A stretch of 63,457 nucleotides of DNA from JBCCMQ01 sp039026235. Its GTDB lineage: Bacteria > Pseudomonadota > Alphaproteobacteria > Rhodobacterales > Rhodobacteraceae. The notes under the pieces are model-generated. The model was given only the letters and a program-made list of their open reading frames with translations, had not been told where the DNA came from and did no database searches. Positions 26,263-34,934 of the stretch are shown one piece after another. The translations under genes were made by a program, and so were the position numbers. Every line of letters begins with the position of its first letter. The first letter of the stretch is position 1. The stretch spans positions 1-63,457 of the forward strand of contig JBCCMQ010000017.1 of assembly GCA_039026235.1 (NCBI GenBank), read 5' to 3'.

Positions 26263-26308
26263 CTATGCTGATGCTAAAACACGGTTGAACAATGGAGATT
26301 TACCGCCA

Positions 26309-26791
26309 ATGGCGATGGTGGACGAAACTGAAGAGGTTGCCCCTAAACCGTCGCGGATGCCCCTTATCCTGGGTATCCTGCTGTTCGTGCTGGCCGCCGG
26401 CGGCGGGTTCTACGGCACCTACAGCGGCATCCTTTCGCTGGAATCGGATCCCATGAAGAAAACCGACATGGGCGACGTGGCACCCTTGCCAGACATCGCC
26501 TTTGTTGCCCTGGAACCGATCGTTATTTCCCTCGCGCGTGAGGCTGAAAGCCATCACCTGCGTTTCAACGCGCATCTGGAGGTGGGTGAGGCGTACCAAG
26601 AGGAGGTCTATGCGCTGATGCCCAGAATTCTCGACGTGTTGAACAGCTACCTGCGCGCCGTGGAAGTGCACCAGCTCGAAGATCCCTCGGCACTGATCCG
26701 TCTGCGGGCGCAGATGCTGCGACGGGTGCAGATTGTAACGGGTGAAGGTCGCGTACGCGATCTGCTGATTACGGAGTTTGTGTTGAATTGA
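26309..26791 (+). CDS. fliL: Flagellar basal-body-associated protein FliL (copy 1)
   Basis: A 160-residue protein with one membrane segment (MPLILGILLFVLAAGGGFYG, about residues 17-36) and a periplasmic domain with FVALEPIVISLAREAESHHL and RFNAHLEVGEAYQEEVYALM followed by PRILDVLNSYLRAVEVHQLE, typical of FliL. FliL forms a ring around stator units and supports torque. The ATG at 26309 with GGAG upstream is preferred over an in-frame TTG at 26285. It heads the operon leading to motA and flhA. A second FliL-family gene lies at 36349-36840. Confidence 0.92.
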   Translation: MAMVDETEEVAPKPSRMPLILGILLFVLAAGGGFYGTYSGILSLESDPMKKTDMGDVAPLPDIAFVALEPIVISLAREAESHHLRFNAHLEVGEAYQEEVYALMPRILDVLNSYLRAVEVHQLEDPSALIRLRAQMLRRVQIVTGEGRVRDLLITEFVLN

Positions 26792-26793
26792 CG

Positions 26794-27294
26794 ATGGGTC
26801 TCGAAATGATTGCCGACGTCCTGCTGATCGCCGGCACGGTGGCGGCTGCCCTTTACTGTCTGGTCCTGGCCCGGCGGTTGCGGCGCTTCAACAATCTTGA
26901 GAACGGCATGGGCGGGGCCATTGCTGTGCTGTCGGCACAGGTGGACGACATGACAAAGACCTTGGATCGTGCCGAGGCCTCGGCAAAGGTCTCTGCCGAG
27001 AAGCTGGTGGATCTTGCCGAAAAGGGCGATGCTGCAGCCCGCCGTCTCGAATTGCTGCTGGCATCGATGCACGATCTTCCGTCACCTTCCAGCCCAAGGC
27101 GCGAGGAAAAGCCAACCGCCGAAGCCGAAGCGCCCGCGGAAGCTTCGCCTCGGATCGCGAACGCCTTGAAACTACCGGATGCCGTCGATCCCTTGCCGCC
27201 CAAGGACGATACAGACGATGAAAGCGCGATGGCCGCAAGGGTCGATGCGGCCCCGGTCTTCATGCGTCGCAGCGCCCGCACCGGCGCAATCTGA
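26794..27294 (+). CDS. Membrane-anchored coiled-coil flagellar-operon protein (DUF6468-like)
   Basis: A 166-residue protein with an N-terminal membrane segment (IADVLLIAGTVAAALYCLVL, residues 6-25), a basic stop-transfer (RRLRRF), then a long helix likely to form a coiled coil (AQVDDMTKTLDRAEASAKVS) and a Pro/Glu-rich tail. The arrangement and the conserved NLENGMGGAIAVLSAQVDDM segment recall the alphaproteobacterial DUF6468 family found beside fliL, but that is from memory and not searched. It starts 3 bases after the fliL stop and is followed 13 bases later by the MotE-like gene, so it likely acts with the stator or basal body. No biochemical role is known. Confidence 0.85.
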   Translation: MGLEMIADVLLIAGTVAAALYCLVLARRLRRFNNLENGMGGAIAVLSAQVDDMTKTLDRAEASAKVSAEKLVDLAEKGDAAARRLELLLASMHDLPSPSSPRREEKPTAEAEAPAEASPRIANALKLPDAVDPLPPKDDTDDESAMAARVDAAPVFMRRSARTGAI

Positions 27295-27306
27295 GGAGGC
27301 TCACAA

Positions 27307-27903
27307 ATGGCGAAATCAGGCAAATCCAGGCGGCGCTTCGGGCGCGGTGGCATTCTTACAGTTGGTCTTATTCTGCTCACATCTGCGACCCTGCGCGTCG
27401 GCAGCGGCCCGGGCCAGGCCGTCGCGAATGAGTTCGTGGATATGGGCGCGGCCAGCCGTTACATCGCCGATGCGGATGAGGCCTGTACCGATCCCGAACA
27501 CATCCGCGCCCTGCTTCGCGATCTTGGAGCGCGTGAGACGCGGGTGGCTGAGGTTGAAGCGCTTCTTGCCGACCGCGAACAGGCCATTAACGTGGCCGAA
27601 ATCCAGGCGCGCCAGCGGCTGGAAGAGCTCTTTCAGGCCGAAGAGGCGCTGTCCGCTACAATGAGCCTTGCCAAATCCGCCGCCGAGAACGACCTCGCGC
27701 AACTGACCTCCGTTTACGAGAACATGAAGCCAAAAGAGGCAATTCCGCTTTTTGAGGCCATGGACCCGGAGTTTTCGGCGGGGTTTCTTGCGCGCATGCG
27801 ATCGGATCTCGCGGCGGCCATCATGGCCGGGCTCGCGCCTGAGACCGCCTATTCGATCAGCGTCATTCTCGCGGGAAGAAACGCAGATGTCCCGACGCGG
27901 TGA
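27307..27903 (+). CDS. MotE-like protein
   Basis: A 198-residue protein with a basic N terminus and a hydrophobic segment (residues 13-29), then a periplasmic part with a coiled coil (residues 70-125). The C-terminal conserved block LTSVYENMKPKEAIPLFEAM followed by DPEFSAGFLARM and AGLAPETAYSISVILAGR matches the MotE/MgtE-N-like family. In Sinorhizobium MotE is a chaperone needed for the periplasmic motility protein MotC. No typical motC is present here, but a large secreted protein is encoded just after motA, 28836-31268. AGGAGG lies near the start, and motA follows in the same operon. Confidence 0.85.
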   Translation: MAKSGKSRRRFGRGGILTVGLILLTSATLRVGSGPGQAVANEFVDMGAASRYIADADEACTDPEHIRALLRDLGARETRVAEVEALLADREQAINVAEIQARQRLEELFQAEEALSATMSLAKSAAENDLAQLTSVYENMKPKEAIPLFEAMDPEFSAGFLARMRSDLAAAIMAGLAPETAYSISVILAGRNADVPTR

Positions 27904-27966
27904 GGCTGGAGACATCGAACACGAGGCTGCGCACCGGCGGCAGCAAAGTCAGCAAGGGAACGACCG

Positions 27967-28836
27967 ATGATTGGTATAATCGGAATCCTGGTCATTTTCG
28001 TCATGGTGTTCGGCGGCTATCTGCTGGCCGGAGGCAAATTCGGCATTATCCTCAAGTCCCTGCCCTATGAGTTCATGATGATCGGCGGCGCGGCGGTCGG
28101 CGCGTTTGCCATCTCGAATGACGGCGGCGCGATAAAGCATACGATGAAGGACCTCGCGAAGGTTTTCAAAGGCTGCCACTGGAAACCTGCCGACTACCGG
28201 GACCTTCTGTGTCTGCTTTTTGAACTGATCCGGCTGGTGCGGCAAAACCCCGTGGCGATCGAAGAACATATCGAAGCACCGGCGGATTCGTCGATCTTCA
28301 GCAAGTACCCGAAAATTCTGGCTGATCGCGAAGCGGTCGAGCTCATTTGCGATACTTTCCGTTCCGCTTCGCTCAACTATGACGATCCCCATCAGGTCGA
28401 AGAGGTTCTCGAGAAAAGGATTGAGCGTGGACACCACCACGCCATGCATTCAAGCCACGCCTTGCAGGCGGTCGCTGACGCCTTGCCGGCGCTGGGCATC
28501 GTTGCGGCGGTGCTTGGCGTGATCAAGACCATGGGATCCATCGATCAGCCGCCGGAAATCCTGGGTAAGATGATCGGGGGCGCCCTGGTGGGCACCTTTC
28601 TCGGGGTGTTTCTTGCCTATGGTCTGGTCGGGCCCTTTGCCAACCGGGTGAAAGCTGTTGTCGAAGACGACAGCCATTTCTATCAGCTTATTCGTGAGGT
28701 TCTTGTCGCCAATCTTCATCAGCATCCGACGAACATCTGTATCGAGGTAGGGCGGCAGAACACACCCCAAGGTCTGCGCCCAAGCTTTTCCGATCTTGAG
28801 CAGGCGCTAAAAGACATCAAACAGGATGCGGCCTGA
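27967..28836 (+). CDS. motA: Flagellar motor stator protein MotA
   Basis: A 289-residue inner-membrane stator subunit. The first membrane segment is IIGILVIFVMVFGGYLLAGG, then PYEFMMIGGAAVGAFAISN. The cytoplasmic loop holds the charged residues that contact FliG. The final two helices are marked by ALPALGIVAAVLGVIKTMGS and GGALVGTFLGVFLAYGLVGP. The sequence is of the longer alphaproteobacterial MotA type. Its stop shares one base with the start of the following 810-residue secreted protein (TGATG), so translation of the two is probably coupled. Confidence 0.97.
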   Translation: MIGIIGILVIFVMVFGGYLLAGGKFGIILKSLPYEFMMIGGAAVGAFAISNDGGAIKHTMKDLAKVFKGCHWKPADYRDLLCLLFELIRLVRQNPVAIEEHIEAPADSSIFSKYPKILADREAVELICDTFRSASLNYDDPHQVEEVLEKRIERGHHHAMHSSHALQAVADALPALGIVAAVLGVIKTMGSIDQPPEILGKMIGGALVGTFLGVFLAYGLVGPFANRVKAVVEDDSHFYQLIREVLVANLHQHPTNICIEVGRQNTPQGLRPSFSDLEQALKDIKQDAA

Positions 28837-31268
28837 TGCGGTCCCTGATCCTGTCGGCGCTCGCGCTGGTCTTTGCCATGCCCGTTTCGGCCGAACGTGT
28901 CGTCCTGCGCGGCGACGAACATGGCGATCTGACCCGGCTGGTTTTTTACTTTGGTGGCACCCCGGACTGGCAGGTCACCGAAACCGGATCCGGTTTCGAT
29001 ATCAGTTTTGGCTTCGACACCTTGGAGTTGGAAACGGCACAAATCAGCGATGGTGCTGAGCTCGCACGGATTGCGGGCATTGATGTGGATGCCGGTTCGG
29101 CGCGCGTCAGCATCGCGACCGGCTGCGACTGTCAGGTCAAACCTTACCTCTTGACCGAAGGCATCCTGGTCCTTGATCTCAGCGGATCGAGCGAGCCGAT
29201 AATCGATCCTGCGACAATTGAGGACACACAGGGTGTGGAGCCAGCCGGTGTGCCAGAAGATGGCCCAGCGCGCATGCCAGAGGGTCTTGCATCAAACCTC
29301 TTGTTGACGCCCGCGCCCGGCGCCCAGGCGCAGCGGTTCTCGGATGCTTACTTCGCATCGCGTTTTGGCGGAACGACCCAACAGGACAGTGCCGCCTTGG
29401 AAACGCGGGCCGGTGTAGAAGATGCCGGTCCCGTCGCGGAACGGGCAGACGGCCGGCGTTTTGAACAGCAAATCACAGACGAGGCTGGTGCGCCCGCCGG
29501 TTTGGGCCCGGCTGCGTTGCGCAACCGCCGCCTTGAACTCACCCGCGATCTGGTTGTCCGCGAACTGGCACGGGCCACGTCCCAGGGTCTTTTGGAAGTG
29601 AACCCGAATTCGCCAGAGGTGACGGTGCGCCGCACTCCAGGCATGGGCGGCGCAGCGCCCGATGGTCTCGACCTGGCAGCCCTGTCCGCGGCGCTTGATG
29701 CCTTACCGAACGCGCGGGCGCGCACCAGCATGGATCAAGGAAACCGCACCACGGTTCTGGACACCCGCCAGAACGCCGACGGCAATTACTGCATTCCTGA
29801 CACGGCGCTTGAGATCTCGGCCTGGGGTGGCGCGGGGACGCTCGACCGCCAGATTGCCGAATTCCGGCAGCGCCTTGTCGGTGAGTTCGACCAGCCCGAC
29901 ACCCAGGCGATTCTGGAACTCGCCCGGCGTTACCTTTACTTGTCATTTGGTGCCGAGGCTCGTGCGCTTCTTGATGCATTTACCATTGAAGGGTCTGAGG
30001 CGCGGCGGCTGCGTACGATGGCAGAGATCATGGATAATGGTTTTGCGGCCTCTCCGGGTGTGTTTGGTGATCAATTGAGCTGCCAGACGAATGCGGCTTT
30101 CTGGGCCGTGCTTGCCCAGCCTGAAATCAGCCGCAACAGCATCGTGGACCGTCCTGCGGTACTGCGGGCGTTCTCTGCCATGCCATTGCATCTTAGGCGA
30201 CATCTCGGTCCAACGCTTGCCCTGCGCTTCCTAGAGGCTGGGGACCGCAACACTTCCTTTGCGCTACGTGATGCAATTGCCCGCGCACCGGGTGAACATG
30301 GCGAGGCGTTCGACTGGCTCGCAGCGAACATTGACAGGGATCTTGGCGATCTTCCTGCCGCGAATTCCCGCTTGGACGCCCTGGCCGCGAAAGATGGCAC
30401 GCTTGCGGCCAAGGCACTTGTCAAGCGCGTCGAGTTGGCCATTCAGAACGGAGGGACGCTTCCCTCGGGCACGGTCGATTCCGTCGCGGCGCTCGCCTTC
30501 GAATACCGGGGCACGCGGGACGGCGCCGAATTGGCGCGCGCCTATGTTCTGGCAAATATCGTTGATGGCCGTTACGACGAAGCGCTGTCATCGCTTTTGC
30601 GCATTGAGACAGGAGAGACGACCGAGCAGGATGTGTTCCCGCAACTCTGGTCACAGCTTGGCAGCGGAATGGCCGGTGCACCGGATGATGCACTTTTTCT
30701 GAGCGCCTACTACCGACACCGCGCGACACTTTCATCGCGCACCCTGTCAGAGGATGCGACACGCGCGCTGGCAAATCGCTTACTGGTGGTCGGCTTATCT
30801 GAAGAAGCGGTGCGGGTGATGGAATGGCGCAAGGGGCCGCTGGCGCCTGAAAGTCATTTGTTGAAAGCCAATGCGGCCGTCCGTGCCGGCGAGCTTGATG
30901 TTGCAAACCGAGAGCTCAGCGGCCTTGAGGGCCCCGAAGCGGATCGGCTGCGCGCAGAGCTTGCGGCGGTTTCCGGCGAACACATCAAAGCGGCAGAGAT
31001 CTTTGCCCGGCTCGGCGATACGGAGCGAGAGGTTGCCCTTTCATGGCGAACGGGAGATTGGGCGAGGGTTGCGGGCAGCGGCGAAGGCGTCCTGCTGGAT
31101 GCGGCGTCGCTTATGCGTGAGGCACCTCCCGGACCGGTGGCCAGTGCAACGGCCGTTGGCGCCACGCCCATTTCAGACAATACCGAACGCCTTGCGGAAT
31201 CGCGGCGTATTCGCGCCTTGCTCACCGATCTTCTCGACGCTTCCGGCGCGCCCGAACCCGGATCGTAA
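28836..31268 (+). CDS. Large secreted helical-repeat protein in the motA operon; unknown
   Basis: An 810-residue protein with a clear signal peptide (MRSLILSALALVFAMPVSA, cleaved before ERV). Residues 20-120 look beta-rich (LTRLVFYFGGTPDWQV, SGFDISFGFDTLEL) and contain Cys97 and Cys99. Residues about 120-290 are low-complexity and probably disordered. From about residue 300 to the end the protein is almost all amphipathic helix with many Ala/Leu pairs and TPR-like spacing (ILELARRYLYLSFGAEARAL, VANRELSGLEGPEADRLRAE). There are no further membrane segments, so it should be periplasmic. No family was recognised. It is coupled to motA and lies behind a MotE-like gene, so a MotC-like partner of the stator is an inference worth testing. 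Confidence 0.85.
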   Translation: MRSLILSALALVFAMPVSAERVVLRGDEHGDLTRLVFYFGGTPDWQVTETGSGFDISFGFDTLELETAQISDGAELARIAGIDVDAGSARVSIATGCDCQVKPYLLTEGILVLDLSGSSEPIIDPATIEDTQGVEPAGVPEDGPARMPEGLASNLLLTPAPGAQAQRFSDAYFASRFGGTTQQDSAALETRAGVEDAGPVAERADGRRFEQQITDEAGAPAGLGPAALRNRRLELTRDLVVRELARATSQGLLEVNPNSPEVTVRRTPGMGGAAPDGLDLAALSAALDALPNARARTSMDQGNRTTVLDTRQNADGNYCIPDTALEISAWGGAGTLDRQIAEFRQRLVGEFDQPDTQAILELARRYLYLSFGAEARALLDAFTIEGSEARRLRTMAEIMDNGFAASPGVFGDQLSCQTNAAFWAVLAQPEISRNSIVDRPAVLRAFSAMPLHLRRHLGPTLALRFLEAGDRNTSFALRDAIARAPGEHGEAFDWLAANIDRDLGDLPAANSRLDALAAKDGTLAAKALVKRVELAIQNGGTLPSGTVDSVAALAFEYRGTRDGAELARAYVLANIVDGRYDEALSSLLRIETGETTEQDVFPQLWSQLGSGMAGAPDDALFLSAYYRHRATLSSRTLSEDATRALANRLLVVGLSEEAVRVMEWRKGPLAPESHLLKANAAVRAGELDVANRELSGLEGPEADRLRAELAAVSGEHIKAAEIFARLGDTEREVALSWRTGDWARVAGSGEGVLLDAASLMREAPPGPVASATAVGATPISDNTERLAESRRIRALLTDLLDASGAPEPGS

Positions 31269-31330
31269 GGTTCTGGAAACCCGTCTCCTGTTACGTTCTG
31301 GGCGTCGTTTACAGTTGGACAGGTTTCAGA

Positions 31331-32089
31331 ATGAAACATCGGCGTTCCGGCTTTTTCTTGGCCGTTCTGCTTTTCTGGTCGTCTTTGGCAGCATTGCTGC
31401 CAATTGGCACCGCAACAGCGCGCACAGAGCCGCAAAAGGCGGTCGAGAATGGCATCTGCCACGCTGCCGCAGCCGCGGCGGCGGCTGAAAGCGGCGTTCC
31501 CCGGTCCGTACTTACGGCCATTGCTTTCACCGAATCCGGACGGCGGACTGGCGGCGCATTTCTGCCCTGGCCCTGGACGGTGAACATGGAAGGCAAGGGC
31601 CTTTTCTTTGAAACGCCCGACGCCGCATTAAGCTACGTACGCACCGAAATGACCCGCGGCGCCGTCAGCTTTGATCTCGGTTGTTTTCAGATCAATTTTC
31701 GGTGGCACGGCCAGCACTTTCAATCGCTTGAAGATATGATTGATCCCGTGGAATCCGCGCAATACGCCGCGCGGTTCCTGACCACCCTGTTTCTCGAGTT
31801 TGGATCTTGGGAAAAGGCAGCGGCGGCTTACCACTCACGCACACCCAAGTACGCCAACCGCTACAAGCGGCGTTTTTCGGACTATCGCAACGATCTTCTG
31901 CATCTGGATGCGGCGGATGGCCCTCCGGTCGCGCTTGCCCGCATCCCGCAGGAGCAGAAGAAGCGGCCCAACCGCTATCCTCTCTTGCGTCGGGGTGGCG
32001 TTCAGACGCCCGGTTCCCTAGTTCCGTCGCAGCCAGATGGTGCGCTTGCGCTCATCGCGCTCGATCGCCCGCGCGGTCCCATGTGGTAG
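31331..32089 (+). CDS. Secreted lytic transglycosylase, probably flagellar
   Basis: A 252-residue protein with a signal peptide ending near TATARTEP (residue 30). The SLT-type lysozyme-like domain is visible: ESGVPRSVLTAIAFTESGRR with the catalytic Glu, SFDLGCFQINFRWHG, SAQYAARFLTTLFLEFGSW and KAAAAYHSRTPKYANRYKRR. It would cleave glycan strands of peptidoglycan. Being inside the flagellar operon while FlgJ in this cluster lacks a muramidase domain, it probably opens the wall for the rod, as SltF does in Rhodobacter; the name is not given since this is inferred. The C-terminal 50 residues are basic and Pro-rich. Confidence 0.88.
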   Translation: MKHRRSGFFLAVLLFWSSLAALLPIGTATARTEPQKAVENGICHAAAAAAAAESGVPRSVLTAIAFTESGRRTGGAFLPWPWTVNMEGKGLFFETPDAALSYVRTEMTRGAVSFDLGCFQINFRWHGQHFQSLEDMIDPVESAQYAARFLTTLFLEFGSWEKAAAAYHSRTPKYANRYKRRFSDYRNDLLHLDAADGPPVALARIPQEQKKRPNRYPLLRRGGVQTPGSLVPSQPDGALALIALDRPRGPMW

Positions 32090-32100
32090 GCGCGCCGGCG

Positions 32101-34182
32101 ATGAATTCCGGAACCGTTTTTAACCCTACGATCCTTCTCGCTCTGGCACTCATGGCGGTGATCGTCATGATGATCCTTCCTGTGCCCGCCTGGGTGCTCG
32201 ATGTGGGTCTTGCCGCCTCTTTTGCATTGGCGATTCTGATTTTCACCGTGACGCTCTTCATTGAGCGCCCGCTTGATTTCTCGGCCTTTCCAACCGTGCT
32301 TCTCGCATCGCTGATGCTTCGGCTGTCCCTCAATGTCTCGTCGACAAAGCTGATCATCGGCCAAGGACATACCGGCACATCGGCCGCCGGCAATGTGATC
32401 GAAGGTTTCGCGTCCTTCATCATGGGCGGCAGCATCTTCCTGGGGCTTGTGGTCTTTGGGGTGCTCTTGATCGTGAACTTCATCGTGATCACCAAGGGCG
32501 CGGCGCGCATGGCCGAGGTGGGTGCACGCTTTGCGCTTGACGGTATGCCGGGAAAACAGCTCGCGATTGACAGCGACATGAGCGCCGGCGCCATCGGCCA
32601 TGAAGAGGCGAAAGCGCGCCGCGAAATGGAGCAGGCCGAAACGACGTTCTTTGGCTCTCTGGACGGTGCGTCAAAGTTTGTCAAAGGCGATGCGATTGCG
32701 GGACTGCTGATCACCCTGCTCAATTTGATCATGGGGTTGATCATTGGCGTTGCGTTGCACGGCATGCCGCTGGGTCGCGCGGTTGAGACCTATGCGATCT
32801 TAACCGTCGGTGACGGCCTTGTTTCGCAGATTCCCGCAGTGATCATTTCCATCGCGTCGGCCCTTCTTCTGGCGCGCGGAGGTGCGACTGGGGCCACTGA
32901 TCTTGCCCTCGCCAACCAGTTGGGCCGTCATCCAGCCGCTTTGACCGCAGTGGCAATCCTCATGGTGCTTTTCGCACTGGTGCCGGGACTGCCGTTTTTG
33001 CCATTCATGGCGGGTGCCGCAACGCTGGGCATAGCCGCATGGGCCGTGCGACGACGTCAGGCGCGTCAGGCAGAGGCCGCAAAAGGCGCCGCGGCCGAGG
33101 ACACGCAAAAGGAAACCACGCCGTCGCTCGGCGACTTGCTCGACCTGGATGACATCCATATCGAGTTTGCGCCGGATCTTGTGCCGATGGTGCTGGACCC
33201 GGCGACCGGGCTCGATGCCCGCATCACCAACATGCGCAGCCATGTGGCGCGGGAATTCGGTCTTATTCTTCCGGAAATTCGTCTGACGGATGACCCCGCG
33301 CTGCAGCCCGGGAATTATGTCATCCGTGTACAGGGCGTTGCCCAGGCCAGCGACCGGCTCCTTCCCGACGAGGTTCTGGCGCTTTTGTCGGACGGTGTTT
33401 CAGACCTGCCACCCGGAGAAGATGTGCGAGAACCAGTCTACGGGGCGCCCGCGCGGTGGATTGGCGCCGCAGCGCAGGAAGATCTCGCCCTGTCGGGCTT
33501 GACGGTCGTCACCCCTACTGAGGTTTTGGCCACCCATCTCTTGGAACTCATCAAAGCCAATTTTGGACGTCTTCTGACCATGAAGTCGTTGCGGCGGCTA
33601 ATCGACGAACTCTCCAGCCTGTCCGATACCACACGTGCCGAAGCGAACCGCCGTCTGTTCGATGAATACATTCCTGACAAAGTACCGGCCGATACCCTTC
33701 TTGCGGTCCTGAGACTGCTTCTTGAGGAAAGGGTATCGATCCGCAACCTGGGCCTCATTCTCGAGGCGATTGGCGAAGTGCGGAACGCGACCGGTAGCGT
33801 AGAGGCGATCTGCGAACATGTCCGTCAGCGGCTGGGTTTTCAGCTGGTGGCTGGCCTGAAGCGCGCGGACGGCAGCCTGCCCCTCGTGCAGCTTGCATCC
33901 GATTGGGAAACGCTTTTTCAGGAGTATCAGATTCAAAATGACAGGGGTGGCACCGATGTCGCTTTGCCGCCGCCGGACTTCACTCGCCTGGCGAATGCCC
34001 TGAGTGAACGTTTCACCGATCTGGCGGACGGTGGGGCGAGCGCGGCGCTCGTCACTTCGACCATGCGGCGGCGGTTCTTGCGCACGGTGCTCAGGGCCAA
34101 GGGCCTGAACAATCCGGTCCTGTCTTTTGACGAGATCGGTTTGGACGCCCGGCCGGCCATTGTCGGGATGGTCGCCGCTTGA
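32101..34182 (+). CDS. flhA: Flagellar export protein FlhA
   Basis: A 693-residue membrane protein of the flagellar type III export apparatus. The N-terminal half has eight predicted membrane segments with the signatures FPTVLLASLMLRLSLNVSST, VNFIVITKGAARMAEVGARF and ALDGMPGKQLAIDSDMSAG. The C-terminal cytoplasmic half forms the nonameric docking ring, with VSIRNLGLILEAIGEVRN. ATG at 32101 gives MNSGTVFNPTILLAL. A longer frame to 31807 overlaps the transglycosylase gene and is rejected. The stop overlaps the TTG start of fliR by four bases. Confidence 0.98.
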   Translation: MNSGTVFNPTILLALALMAVIVMMILPVPAWVLDVGLAASFALAILIFTVTLFIERPLDFSAFPTVLLASLMLRLSLNVSSTKLIIGQGHTGTSAAGNVIEGFASFIMGGSIFLGLVVFGVLLIVNFIVITKGAARMAEVGARFALDGMPGKQLAIDSDMSAGAIGHEEAKARREMEQAETTFFGSLDGASKFVKGDAIAGLLITLLNLIMGLIIGVALHGMPLGRAVETYAILTVGDGLVSQIPAVIISIASALLLARGGATGATDLALANQLGRHPAALTAVAILMVLFALVPGLPFLPFMAGAATLGIAAWAVRRRQARQAEAAKGAAAEDTQKETTPSLGDLLDLDDIHIEFAPDLVPMVLDPATGLDARITNMRSHVAREFGLILPEIRLTDDPALQPGNYVIRVQGVAQASDRLLPDEVLALLSDGVSDLPPGEDVREPVYGAPARWIGAAAQEDLALSGLTVVTPTEVLATHLLELIKANFGRLLTMKSLRRLIDELSSLSDTTRAEANRRLFDEYIPDKVPADTLLAVLRLLLEERVSIRNLGLILEAIGEVRNATGSVEAICEHVRQRLGFQLVAGLKRADGSLPLVQLASDWETLFQEYQIQNDRGGTDVALPPPDFTRLANALSERFTDLADGGASAALVTSTMRRRFLRTVLRAKGLNNPVLSFDEIGLDARPAIVGMVAA

Positions 34183-34931
34183 CCCCCGAGGCCGTTTTTT
34201 CTGAATTGCAGACTCTGGGCTCGGCCTATTTCATCGTCTTCCTTCGCATCGGCAGCGCTGCGTTTCTGTTGCCCATTATCGGCGAGAGCTTTGTGCCCCT
34301 CCGCGTTAAGCTTGTGGGTGCGCTGGCTTTGACCGCACTGACGGCACCGATGGCCCTGCCTGAGATTGCAGCCGTCCAAGGTAACCGTGCGCTCTTGGCA
34401 ATTTTCTTCTCAGAGGTTGGCATCGGCCTTTTCCTCGGCCTTTTTGTCCGCTTTTTCGTGTTTGCCTTGAACATGGTTGGATCGATCGCGGCGCAAAGCC
34501 TGTCGCTGTCGCAAATTCTGGGCAACCTTGTTGAGGCGCAGCCGGCGATTTCGCAAATCGTCTTCTTTGCCGCCCTTGGGCTTTTGACGGTTCTCGACTT
34601 TCACGTGAGTCTCGTTGCCTATCTCGTGTCCTCATACGAGATCTTCGCAGTCGCGAATCCAGTGACTTCTGAAGGTGTCTTTGCGACGATGGTGCCGCAT
34701 CTTCGCATGCTGGCACAGCTCGCACTGTCCCTCACTGCGCCCTTCGTCGCGGTCTCAGTCATCTACAACTTGGCGCTGGGTTTTATCAGCCGAGCGATGC
34801 CGCAGTTCATGGTGACCTTTGTCGGCGCCCCCGCAATCGTGGCCTGCGGTCTCCTTCTTTTGATGCTGGCTTTGCCGGGGCTCGTGTTTCTTTGGGCGCA
34901 ATCCCTCTTGCGGGCCATGGGTGGATTTTGA
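34179..34931 (+). CDS. fliR: Flagellar export gate protein FliR
   Basis: A 250-residue polytopic membrane protein of the FliPQR gate. Conserved pieces include FLRIGSAAFLLPIIGESFVP, then LVGALALTALTAPM, FVFALNMVGSIAAQSLSLSQ and LALGFISRAMPQFMVTFVGA. The only workable start is TTG at 34179, which overlaps the flhA stop (TTGA), so it is probably translated by coupling. The next gene, flhB, starts 3 bases after the stop. Confidence 0.95.
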   Translation: MTPEAVFSELQTLGSAYFIVFLRIGSAAFLLPIIGESFVPLRVKLVGALALTALTAPMALPEIAAVQGNRALLAIFFSEVGIGLFLGLFVRFFVFALNMVGSIAAQSLSLSQILGNLVEAQPAISQIVFFAALGLLTVLDFHVSLVAYLVSSYEIFAVANPVTSEGVFATMVPHLRMLAQLALSLTAPFVAVSVIYNLALGFISRAMPQFMVTFVGAPAIVACGLLLLMLALPGLVFLWAQSLLRAMGGF

Positions 34932-34934
34932 CCT

